Below are positions 10,315 to 17,774 of a stretch of DNA of 43,338 nt, piece by piece. The position numbers and the translations under genes were made by a program. The DNA comes from Parafilimonas sp. GTDB lineage: Bacteria; Bacteroidota; Bacteroidia; Chitinophagales; Chitinophagaceae. The stretch is from NCBI GenBank assembly GCA_017856455.1, contig JAFMEZ010000015.1:1-43338 (forward strand). Direction: 5' to 3'. How positions within the stretch are numbered: position 1 is the first letter of the stretch; the number at the start of each line of letters is the position of its first letter. Under the pieces are notes generated by a model, which was given only the letters and a program-made list of their open reading frames with translations, did no database searches and was not told where the DNA came from.

Positions 10315-10827
10315 TTATCTAAACCATTCACTGTACTTAACGTAGTTATTAGCAATTCTTTCAATTTCTCCTTTGATTTTTTCTGGAGTAATATCTTTGA
10401 CCTTCTTAGCAGGCACTCCAGCAAAGATGCATCCCTCGGGCACTATAGTACCTTCCAATACTACTGCTCCTGCTGCAATGATTGAATTGCTGCCAATAAC
10501 AGCCTGGTCCATCACAATAGCTCCCATCCCTATAAGGACATTGTCATTTATTGTGCAACCATGTACGATGGCATTGTGACCAATGCTGACATTGTTACCG
10601 ATGATGGTAGGATTTTTTTCATATGTGCCATGAATCACAGCATTGTCCTGCACATTGACTTTATCCCCCATTTTGATATAATTCACATCACCTCTGACAA
10701 CGGCATTGAACCAGAAGCTACAGTCACTTCCCGAAACTACATTACCTACAATTGTTGCATTTGGAGCAATAAAGTTATTATTGCCAAAACTGGGATGAAT
10801 ATGATTGACTGGTAAAATAACTGGCAT
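10315..10827 (-). CDS. Gamma-class carbonic anhydrase family protein
   Basis: A 170-residue left-handed beta-helix protein built from hexapeptide repeats. The three zinc-ligand histidines of the gamma class are present at residues 66 (VIHG), 84 (IGHN) and 89 (VHG), as are Arg45 and Asp47 in VVRGDV and Gln60 in NVQDNAVIH. The C-terminus has the usual GVPAKKVKDI segment followed by a helix. Members may hydrate CO2, but many bacterial relatives (YrdA/PaaY type) show weak activity or a different one, so the exact reaction is uncertain. It is divergent from the aminotransferase gene. A near-match -7 box (TAACTTTA) lies close upstream. Confidence 0.92.
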   Translation of the reverse strand: MPVILPVNHIHPSFGNNNFIAPNATIVGNVVSGSDCSFWFNAVVRGDVNYIKMGDKVNVQDNAVIHGTYEKNPTIIGNNVSIGHNAIVHGCTINDNVLIGMGAIVMDQAVIGSNSIIAAGAVVLEGTIVPEGCIFAGVPAKKVKDITPEKIKGEIERIANNYVKYSEWFR

Positions 10828-10870
10828 CTTTTTTTCTTAAAGTTATTTCATAATACTGAACTTCGCGTCA

Positions 10871-12061
10871 ATGAATCAGCGTCAGCTTTTTTTGCAAAAT
10901 GTTGCCCAAACTTCAGACGCTCCACTTGCATTGGAGATTGTAAAAGCACAGGATGCAACAATGTGGGATATTAATGGCAAAGCATATATTGATCTTATAA
11001 GTGGTATCAGTGTATGTAATATCGGCCATTCCAATCCCGATGTCATCCAAGCGATAAAACATCAGGTTGATCAGTATATGCACATCATGGTATATGGTGA
11101 ACTAATACAGTCGCCTCAAGTTGAATATTCCACCAATATCATTGCACAATTGCCTCAACAGTTGAACAGTGTATATTTTACTAATTCAGGTGCTGAGGCA
11201 ACTGAAGGTGCTATGAAACTTGCAAAGCGTGTAACTGGTCGAACAAATATTTTGGCTTTCAATAATTCATATCATGGATCCACACAAGGAGCATTAAGTG
11301 TTATGGGGAGTGAATATTGGCGTAATGCTTTTCGCCCACTTTTACCTGGGATCACTCACGTGGATTATGGTTCAAGTGAAGCGATTGAAATGATTGACGA
11401 TCAATTTGCATGTGTTATACTAGAGCCGATACAGGCGGAGAGTGGAGTCACAATTCCTTCAGTGCAATGGATGCAAAGTCTTTCCAAAAAGTGTAAAGAG
11501 CTAGGAGTGCTTTTGATATTTGATGAAATTCAAACAGGCTTTGGGCGAACAGGAAAATTATTCGCTTTTGAACATTTTAATATTGTTCCAGACATTTTAT
11601 TGTTAGGGAAAGCATTGGGTGGAGGCATGCCTTTGGGTGCGTTTATAGCCAACCAAAGGTTGATGAATACGCTAACCAATGCGCCAATACTAGGACATAT
11701 AACCACTTTTGGTGGACATCCTGTATGTTGTGCTGCTGGTAACGCTGCATTGAATTTTTTACTGAAAAAAAATTTAATGTCAGGTGTTGATGCAAAAAGC
11801 AAGTTATTTAAAACCAAGCTTGCTCATCCTATCATAAAAAATGTCAGAACAATGGGATTATTGATCTCTATCGAATTTGACTCATTTGAGACCAATAAGA
11901 AAGTGATAGATGCCTGTATTGAAATGGGAGTATTTACAGATTGGTTTCTTTTTGCTTCAAATTATATGCGCATCTCGCCACCACTAATTATCTCCAATGA
12001 AGAAATAGAGCGTGCTTGTGAGATTATTTTAAGTGCTTGTGAAAAAATTTCTAAAATGTAA
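10871..12061 (+). CDS. Class III PLP aminotransferase (acetylornithine/ornithine type)
   Basis: A 396-residue fold-type I aminotransferase. The PLP-binding lysine is Lys247 in LLLGKALGGGMPLG. The cofactor aspartate is Asp218 in FDEIQTGFGRTG, and the phosphate-binding NSGAEATEGAMKLA block is at 105-118. The family includes ArgD, ornithine, GABA and beta-alanine aminotransferases that move an omega-amino group to 2-oxoglutarate. No arginine biosynthesis genes are adjacent, so the substrate is left open; a generic aspartate-aminotransferase-family label is safest. The coding end overlaps the DUF5686 gene on the other strand by 11 bases. Confidence 0.92.
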   Translation: MNQRQLFLQNVAQTSDAPLALEIVKAQDATMWDINGKAYIDLISGISVCNIGHSNPDVIQAIKHQVDQYMHIMVYGELIQSPQVEYSTNIIAQLPQQLNSVYFTNSGAEATEGAMKLAKRVTGRTNILAFNNSYHGSTQGALSVMGSEYWRNAFRPLLPGITHVDYGSSEAIEMIDDQFACVILEPIQAESGVTIPSVQWMQSLSKKCKELGVLLIFDEIQTGFGRTGKLFAFEHFNIVPDILLLGKALGGGMPLGAFIANQRLMNTLTNAPILGHITTFGGHPVCCAAGNAALNFLLKKNLMSGVDAKSKLFKTKLAHPIIKNVRTMGLLISIEFDSFETNKKVIDACIEMGVFTDWFLFASNYMRISPPLIISNEEIERACEIILSACEKISKM

Positions 12062-14558
12062 ATCTGAAGCTTCCAAAAACTCCAAACTTCTTATAGGCTT
12101 CCACAGGGAGAGGTCTGGGGAATACCCTCCAGGTTAAATCAATTCTAAAAAAGCGGAAAATATTATCTACTCCTGTTCCAATTTCCATAAATGTTTTATT
12201 GTCGAGTGTTGTAAAATTTGAAAATGATTTCATGTTCAAATCTCTATTTGCCTGACTCAATCCTCCCCATAACAACTTTGCGTTCCAAAATTGTCTGAAC
12301 TTTAATTTTTTATTCTGGGGTATCAATCTGAAAATTCCACTTCCGAAATTATGCTCAATGTTCATACCAGCATATGTATCAAACAGGTATTCAAACCTGT
12401 TCATGGTGTTGAAAGCATACTTGTTGTAATAGTAGATTTCATTTCCAGGGGCCATGGATAAAAGCATATAGGGCAAAGTGCCATATATTTTTCCAGCATA
12501 TGCGTTATAGTATACATTACCAGCAGGTGGTATTTTTATATAATCACTGATGCTAAATGTTAATTTTGAGTAATTGTAGCTGCTGTTGAATACTCCTTTG
12601 ATGCCTTTCGTGTATTGTAATTCTATGACTGGGTAATCACTCCCTAAGCTTCTTCTAAAAAAATCATCCTGTAAAAATTTTTCCAGATACGCGAACCTAA
12701 TCTTTAAATTGATCTGAAAATCCTGGAAGTTTCCTCCCAATGGCAGAGATGCCATATCTGCAGCAGTGGGAAGATTTTGTATAGGGGTATATTTTTTGTT
12801 CCAAATATTTGCTGTAAATGATAGTCCGCTTTTCCACTCTTTAAAATACTCAATCTTTGTTTGTTTGATTTTGATCAGTTTCAGTGGTACCTGTGTTTTT
12901 CTGAATATCATTGCAAAGAGATTGTCGTAGCCAATTTCATCATAATAAGTTTGGCCGTAATCCATATCATTTTTAAATGTAAATCGCACACTGCTTCTTG
13001 GGTTTTTACCAATCATGTAAAGGACCTCAGCTTTTCCTTTGATCTTACGGTCTTTTGTTCCGTATGCCAAATAACTACCCAAATAAATATTTTTATTGAA
13101 ATGATAATTGGTAGCCAAATCAAACCTAGCCCTGAATCCTTCATACTGGTTTGAACTGATCCAGTTCATCCACGGACCAATCTCATAATTTCCCAGATAT
13201 CGATAACCAGTTCCAATAAAGTACATCCATTCTCTATAACTGATATACTGAGGCATTTTTAAAATACTGTCAGCCATTTTGTAGAAGTTCGACTCATTTC
13301 GATCTAATGCTTGATGTCTATTCTCTACCCAAAAACTATCAGTCTTTACATTCGCGCCTTCTTTTACTTCAATTACTTCTCTTCTTGCATCGTTTACAAT
13401 ATTATTGTCGAACGTTGACGGCAAAGAATCACTATTGATGACTACATTTTTATAGTACGTAGTCTTTTTCCCGATGATACTCAGATTTTTATTACTTGTT
13501 AAGTTGATGTTGGCGATGAATTTATCCTTTGCTAAAAACCATATGCTGTCATTGACCAATTGGTATTCCTGTACCAAACTTAATTTGTCGACAAAGTTGA
13601 TATTCGAACCAGGAGAGACAAGCAAATTCATTTTTTGTACAGCAAAACTTGAATCAGCAATCCAAGCATCACCTTGAAATGTATTCTCGCCACTTCTTTT
13701 TGGAGTAAATACCAGATGAAAGTATCTCTTGCCAGCAATGAACTGTGTGTCTGGAACTTTATAATGATAATAGGTGTCTCCATCATCACTAATTGGACTC
13801 ACATATTCTCTTTGAAATATGGGAATGAAATTTTTGTAAACATTAATGTTTTGATACATGCCTCCAGTAAGCCTTGAAAAACTTTCATTGTTGAATCCAA
13901 TTGTTTTACTAGCCTTAATGATTTCCCTGGTCTTATAAGGATTGGTTTGTTTAAAATAATCAGATATTGTCTCAACCAAATAGATGGGTAGGATGGGAGC
14001 CTCTTCACTTGTTGTGTCTACATTGTTTAAAATGAACTTGAAAGGTTTCGGAGGAAGAATGCCTTTTTGCATTTTCTCTACATTAACATTATTGAGGTCG
14101 ATTTCAAGTTTATTGTAAAGTTCATAACTATAATTATTGAATCTGCCACGATCATTGACAGGCTTATTTTTGATGATTTTTCTCCAGAGGAGTAGCCCCC
14201 TTCCTAATTTGCTTTTTACAACAACTTCTTTTACATTTTTTTTTCTCTCCATTTTAATGATAAGGGTGATGGTAGAGAGACTGGTATCAATATGGAGGTA
14301 GTTATCTTCAAATCCTGCATAGCTAATCAGTAAACTGTCAGATGGCCACTTATCAAGTATAAATTGAAAATTTCCTGCTGAATCACTCAGTTTGGCATAT
14401 TTGGTTTTGTAGAATTGAACTGAAGCAAATGGAACAACCTCTTCCGAGTGAATATCTATGATCTTGGCACGCAAAGTTTTGACCTGAGCAAAATCTTGAT
14501 TGGAGATAATGAAGGTTAGCAATAAAAAGAGGATGCGTTGGAAAGCAGTCCTTGTCAT
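12051..14558 (-). CDS. DUF5686 outer-membrane protein with carboxypeptidase-regulatory-like domain
   Basis: About 835 residues if started at the ATG at 14558, which I prefer. That start gives a clean signal peptide (RILFLLLTFIISNQDFAQ) and begins two bases after the carB stop. The longer frame to 14615 adds 19 non-hydrophobic residues and overlaps carB by 56 bases. After the signal peptide comes a carboxypeptidase-regulatory-like beta-sandwich (VPFASVQFYKTKYAKLSDS, about residues 30-110), then a long DUF5686 region rich in aromatic beta strands, ending with Phe (FGSFRFTF), typical of an outer-membrane barrel. The family is common in Bacteroidota and its function is unknown; TonB-linked or surface roles are guesses. 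Its tight coupling to carB suggests one transcript. Confidence 0.9.
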   Translation of the reverse strand: MTRTAFQRILFLLLTFIISNQDFAQVKTLRAKIIDIHSEEVVPFASVQFYKTKYAKLSDSAGNFQFILDKWPSDSLLISYAGFEDNYLHIDTSLSTITLIIKMERKKNVKEVVVKSKLGRGLLLWRKIIKNKPVNDRGRFNNYSYELYNKLEIDLNNVNVEKMQKGILPPKPFKFILNNVDTTSEEAPILPIYLVETISDYFKQTNPYKTREIIKASKTIGFNNESFSRLTGGMYQNINVYKNFIPIFQREYVSPISDDGDTYYHYKVPDTQFIAGKRYFHLVFTPKRSGENTFQGDAWIADSSFAVQKMNLLVSPGSNINFVDKLSLVQEYQLVNDSIWFLAKDKFIANINLTSNKNLSIIGKKTTYYKNVVINSDSLPSTFDNNIVNDARREVIEVKEGANVKTDSFWVENRHQALDRNESNFYKMADSILKMPQYISYREWMYFIGTGYRYLGNYEIGPWMNWISSNQYEGFRARFDLATNYHFNKNIYLGSYLAYGTKDRKIKGKAEVLYMIGKNPRSSVRFTFKNDMDYGQTYYDEIGYDNLFAMIFRKTQVPLKLIKIKQTKIEYFKEWKSGLSFTANIWNKKYTPIQNLPTAADMASLPLGGNFQDFQINLKIRFAYLEKFLQDDFFRRSLGSDYPVIELQYTKGIKGVFNSSYNYSKLTFSISDYIKIPPAGNVYYNAYAGKIYGTLPYMLLSMAPGNEIYYYNKYAFNTMNRFEYLFDTYAGMNIEHNFGSGIFRLIPQNKKLKFRQFWNAKLLWGGLSQANRDLNMKSFSNFTTLDNKTFMEIGTGVDNIFRFFRIDLTWRVFPRPLPVEAYKKFGVFGSFRFTF

Positions 14559-14559
14559 A

Positions 14560-17382
14560 CTATTTACTAAGGTGCATACTTCTTTCCTTGTATAAAGTGC
14601 GGAAGTATGGATCATGTAGGTCTTTTACAAAACGAATTGCTTCACCTGTTGATTTCATCTCAGGACCCAGTTCTTTATTTACACCAGGGAATTTATCAAA
14701 ACTAAAAACTGGTTCTTTGATTGCAAATCCATCTAGTTTTTTCTCAAAGGTGAAATCAGTTAGTTTGTGGGTTCCCATCATTACTTTGGTAGCAACGTTT
14801 AAATATGGAATTTGATATGCTTTTGCAATGAATGGAGTAGTTCTGGAAGCACGTGGATTCGCTTCAATCACGTATACTTTTCCAGCCTTGATTGCAAATT
14901 GAATATTGATGAGTCCGCGAATATTCAAAGCCCTTGCAATTCTTTCTGCATAGGATTCCATCGTACTCACTTCCATCGGACTTAAATTGAATGCAGGCAG
15001 AACAGCATTGCTATCCCCACTGTGAATACCGGCTGGTTCAATATGTTCCATTACGCCCATTACATGAAAATTCTCTCCATCAAAAATTGCATCGATCTCA
15101 GCCTCTTGACATCTGTCTAGGAAATGATCAATCAATATTTTATTACCTGGAATATGTTTTAACAAGCTCACAACTGCTGATTCAACTTCTTCGTCATTGA
15201 TCACAATTCTCATTCTTTGTCCACCTAAAACATATGAAGGTCGAACCAAAACAGGATAACCAACTTTGTTTGCAACTTCAACCGCCTCATCAACGGTATA
15301 GGCAGTGCCATATTCAGGATAAGGGATATCAAGGCTCTTCAACATGTCACTAAATCTTCCTCTGTCCTCAGCAATATCCATATTGTCGTATGATGTACCT
15401 ATGATTTTGATTCCCTTGTTGTGTAATTTTTCTGCAAGCTTCAATGCGGTTTGTCCACCTAATTGCACGATTACTCCCTCAGGCTTTTCGTATTCAATAA
15501 GCTCCCAAAGGTGCTCCCAGAAAACTGGTTCGAAGTAAAGTTTGTCAGCTATATCAAAATCTGTTGAAACTGTTTCAGGATTGCAGTTTACCATGATCGC
15601 CTCGTAGCCACACTCTTTAATTGCCAAGAGTCCGTGTACGCAACAATAGTCAAATTCAATACCCTGGCCAATTCTATTTGGACCAGAACCAAGTACAATA
15701 ATTTTTTTCTTATCGCTTATTTTACTCTCGTTGGTGCCTTCATTTTCAAAACTGCTGTAGAAGTAAGGTGTTTTTGCTTCAAACTCAGCAGAGCATGTAT
15801 CTACCATTTTGTAGACTCTTCTTATACCAGCTGCTTTTCTTTTTTCATAAAGGGCATCTTCATTGCCGTCTTGCATGATTTTGCAAATTTGCTCATCACT
15901 GAATCCATGCTGCTTTGCTTTTTTAATCAACGCAGTTGGCAAAGTATCGAACTTGTATTTGGCAATCTCTTTCTCAGTATCAACAATCTTTTGAATTTCA
16001 TAAATAAACCAAGGATCAATTCTGGTTGCTTGGCAAACAGTTTTAACACTGATGCCCATCATTAAAGCATCTTTGATTCTGAAAATTCTATCCCACTTTG
16101 GCGTTTTCAAATATTCAACAATCTCATCAGCATGCATCAGGCTCTTGCCGTAATATCCTAGTCCAACTGCATTGTTCTCCAAGCTCTGACAGGCCTTCTG
16201 AATGGCCTCTGTAAAGCTTCTTCCGATTGACATTACTTCACCAACAGATTTCATTTGAAGTCCAAGTGTATCATTAGCGCCTTTGAACTTATCAAAGTTC
16301 CATCTTGGCACCTTTACAATCACATAATCTAAAGCAGGCTCAAAGTATGCAGAAGTGGTTTTGGTGATCTGATTTTTCAATTCATCCAATGAAAATCCGA
16401 GTGCAAGTTTTGCTGCAATTTTTGCAATGGGGTATCCTGTGGCTTTGGATGCAAGTGCAGAAGATCTGCTCACTCTTGGATTGATTTCTATTGCAATGAT
16501 CTCTTCAGTTTCAGGATTCAATGCAAATTGAACGTTGCAACCACCTGAAAAATTTCCAAGGTCACGCATCATTCGGATAGCAGTGTTGCGCATCAATTGA
16601 AATGCTGTATCACTCAAGGTCATTGCAGGAGCAACTGTGATGGAGTCGCCCGTATGTACTCCCATGGGATCAAAGTTTTCAACCGTACAAATGATTGCTA
16701 CATTGTTTTTGGCGTCTCTGAGCAGTTCAAGTTCAAATTCTTTCCATCCCAATACAGCCTTTTCAACCAATACTTCATGAATAGGCGATGCATTCAGACC
16801 TCTATTCAAAGCTTCATCCAAAAATTCTTTACTATGAACAAATCCGCCTCCAGTTCCTCCTAGTGTAAATGAGGGTCTGATCACCAATGGGAATCCAATT
16901 TCCTGTGCGAACTCCTTTCCCTCTAAAAATGAATTCGCAGTTTTTGCAGTTGCAACCGGGATATTCATTTCAATCATCCACTGGCGGAAAAGTTCTCTAT
17001 CCTCTGCTTTGTTGATGGCCTTGATATCAACACCAATGAGCTTCACATTGTATTTATCCCACAATCCAATTTCTTCCGCCTCTTTTGCCAGGTTCAATGC
17101 AGTTTGTCCGCCCATTGTTGGCAGCACTGCATCAATCTGGTTTTCTTTTAAAATTTGTTCGATGCTCTCTACATTCAGTGGCAAAAGATAAACCCTGTCG
17201 GCCATCATTGGATCGGTCATGATGGTTGCAGGATTTGAATTGATCAAGATAACCTTTACGCCTTCCTCTCGTAAACTTCTGGCGGCTTGTGAACCAGAAT
17301 AATCAAACTCACAGGCTTGTCCAATTACAATGGGACCAGAACCTATGATTAAAACTGAGCGGATGGAAGTATCTTTTGGCAT
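14560..17382 (-). CDS. carB: Carbamoyl-phosphate synthase large subunit, short form without the allosteric domain
   Basis: CarB makes carbamoyl phosphate from bicarbonate, ATP and ammonia supplied by the small subunit CarA, feeding pyrimidine and arginine synthesis. At 940 residues it is about 130 shorter than enterobacterial CarB. Both ATP-grasp halves are complete: the first opens with LIIGSGPIVIGQACEFDYSG and the second with IVLGSGPNRIGQGIEFDY near residue 560. The protein stops just after the GPEMKSTGEAIRF segment, so the C-terminal MGS-like domain that binds UMP, IMP and ornithine in E. coli is absent. I recall short CarB proteins in other Bacteroidota, so this looks like a lineage feature, not a frameshift. 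No carA is in the window. The leader holds a promoter box and a terminator-like hairpin. Confidence 0.96.
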   Translation of the reverse strand: MPKDTSIRSVLIIGSGPIVIGQACEFDYSGSQAARSLREEGVKVILINSNPATIMTDPMMADRVYLLPLNVESIEQILKENQIDAVLPTMGGQTALNLAKEAEEIGLWDKYNVKLIGVDIKAINKAEDRELFRQWMIEMNIPVATAKTANSFLEGKEFAQEIGFPLVIRPSFTLGGTGGGFVHSKEFLDEALNRGLNASPIHEVLVEKAVLGWKEFELELLRDAKNNVAIICTVENFDPMGVHTGDSITVAPAMTLSDTAFQLMRNTAIRMMRDLGNFSGGCNVQFALNPETEEIIAIEINPRVSRSSALASKATGYPIAKIAAKLALGFSLDELKNQITKTTSAYFEPALDYVIVKVPRWNFDKFKGANDTLGLQMKSVGEVMSIGRSFTEAIQKACQSLENNAVGLGYYGKSLMHADEIVEYLKTPKWDRIFRIKDALMMGISVKTVCQATRIDPWFIYEIQKIVDTEKEIAKYKFDTLPTALIKKAKQHGFSDEQICKIMQDGNEDALYEKRKAAGIRRVYKMVDTCSAEFEAKTPYFYSSFENEGTNESKISDKKKIIVLGSGPNRIGQGIEFDYCCVHGLLAIKECGYEAIMVNCNPETVSTDFDIADKLYFEPVFWEHLWELIEYEKPEGVIVQLGGQTALKLAEKLHNKGIKIIGTSYDNMDIAEDRGRFSDMLKSLDIPYPEYGTAYTVDEAVEVANKVGYPVLVRPSYVLGGQRMRIVINDEEVESAVVSLLKHIPGNKILIDHFLDRCQEAEIDAIFDGENFHVMGVMEHIEPAGIHSGDSNAVLPAFNLSPMEVSTMESYAERIARALNIRGLINIQFAIKAGKVYVIEANPRASRTTPFIAKAYQIPYLNVATKVMMGTHKLTDFTFEKKLDGFAIKEPVFSFDKFPGVNKELGPEMKSTGEAIRFVKDLHDPYFRTLYKERSMHLSK

Positions 17383-17403
17383 GATTTAGGATTGTAGGGA
17401 CAC

Positions 17404-17425
17404 AAAAAAACCGGGTATTACCCGG
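17404..17425 (-). terminator. Terminator-shaped hairpin in the carB leader
   Basis: Read on the minus strand: CCGGGT, loop AAT, ACCCGG, then seven Ts (17410 down to 17404). The six-base-pair GC stem is perfect. It lies between the carB -7 box (17430-17437) and the carB ATG at 17382. It could end transcripts of the small gene at 17516-17686, act as an attenuator for carB, or be a 5' stabilising hairpin. The plus strand has no T-run after the stem, so the terminator shape is one-way. Confidence 0.55.
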
Positions 17426-17429
17426 GGGG

Positions 17430-17437
17430 CAAAGGTA
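17430..17437 (-). promoter_or_regulatory. Putative -7 promoter element of carB
   Basis: On the minus strand this reads TACCTTTG, an exact TAnnTTTG match. It is separated by only four C residues from the hairpin at 17411-17425 and lies about 48 bases before the carB start codon, so transcription would begin at the foot of the hairpin. Confidence 0.5.
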
Positions 17438-17515
17438 AGATTTGGCAGCTATTTCTGCGCGGAAAAATTCAAATTTGGACCTAAGAAAAGGGTAATGTTG
17501 AAATGTAGTGGGTAA

Positions 17516-17686
17516 TTAGGCTTGATTATGGTAAGCAGCCATCTCAAAGTCCTCCACTAGTTGATTTTTGGCATGATGAGGAAAGCCGATCGCATCGAGA
17601 TCGCTTTGACTTTTACCCTTGATAAATCCGACTTTGATCAAGATTGCAGTGAAAAGGGATGATATTTTGTTGATAAGAAGGCTCAT
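17516..17686 (-). CDS. Small hypothetical protein, 56 residues
   Basis: An open frame from ATG at 17686-17684 to TAA at 17518-17516. I do not recognise it. The N-terminal 22 residues (MSLLINKISSLFTAILIKVG) are amphipathic to hydrophobic, and the C-terminal half is charged and probably helical, ending FEMAAYHNQA. It fills most of an otherwise gene-free 392-base gap between carB and the M23 peptidase gene, and its codon usage resembles the neighbours. The hairpin plus T-run at 17404-17425 would serve as its terminator. No clear ribosome-binding site or exact -7 box is seen upstream. Chance ORF is a real alternative; conservation in relatives would decide. Confidence 0.45.
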   Translation of the reverse strand: MSLLINKISSLFTAILIKVGFIKGKSQSDLDAIGFPHHAKNQLVEDFEMAAYHNQA

Positions 17687-17762
17687 CTATTATAAAGACA
17701 ACTAAACAGCTAAAAATGTTGTATCATCTAACATATTTATTTCTTGAACTATGCTCTTGTGC

Positions 17763-17770
17763 TAGTTTTG
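17763..17770 (+). promoter_or_regulatory. Putative -7 promoter element touching the M23 peptidase start
   Basis: TAGTTTTG matches TAnnTTTG exactly and ends four bases before the ATG at 17775. This spacing predicts a transcript beginning at, or within a base or two of, the start codon. Confidence 0.45.
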
Positions 17771-17774
17771 TGCT

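Noticed and set aside
14560-14600. Frameshift truncating CarB
   Set aside because: No remnant of the missing domain follows in any frame; the next gene starts immediately, and I recall short CarB proteins in this phylum.
14559-14615. Longer start of the DUF5686 gene inside carB
   Set aside because: The extra 19 residues precede a normal signal peptide and would overlap carB by 56 bases; the ATG at 14558 gives a standard exported protein.
15634-16065. 143-codon open frame opposite carB
   Set aside because: It lies wholly antisense to a confirmed gene and its product has no coherent domain; it is a shadow of carB codon usage. The same holds for 38284-38682 (opposite the RND gene) and 21774-22163 (opposite ftsH).
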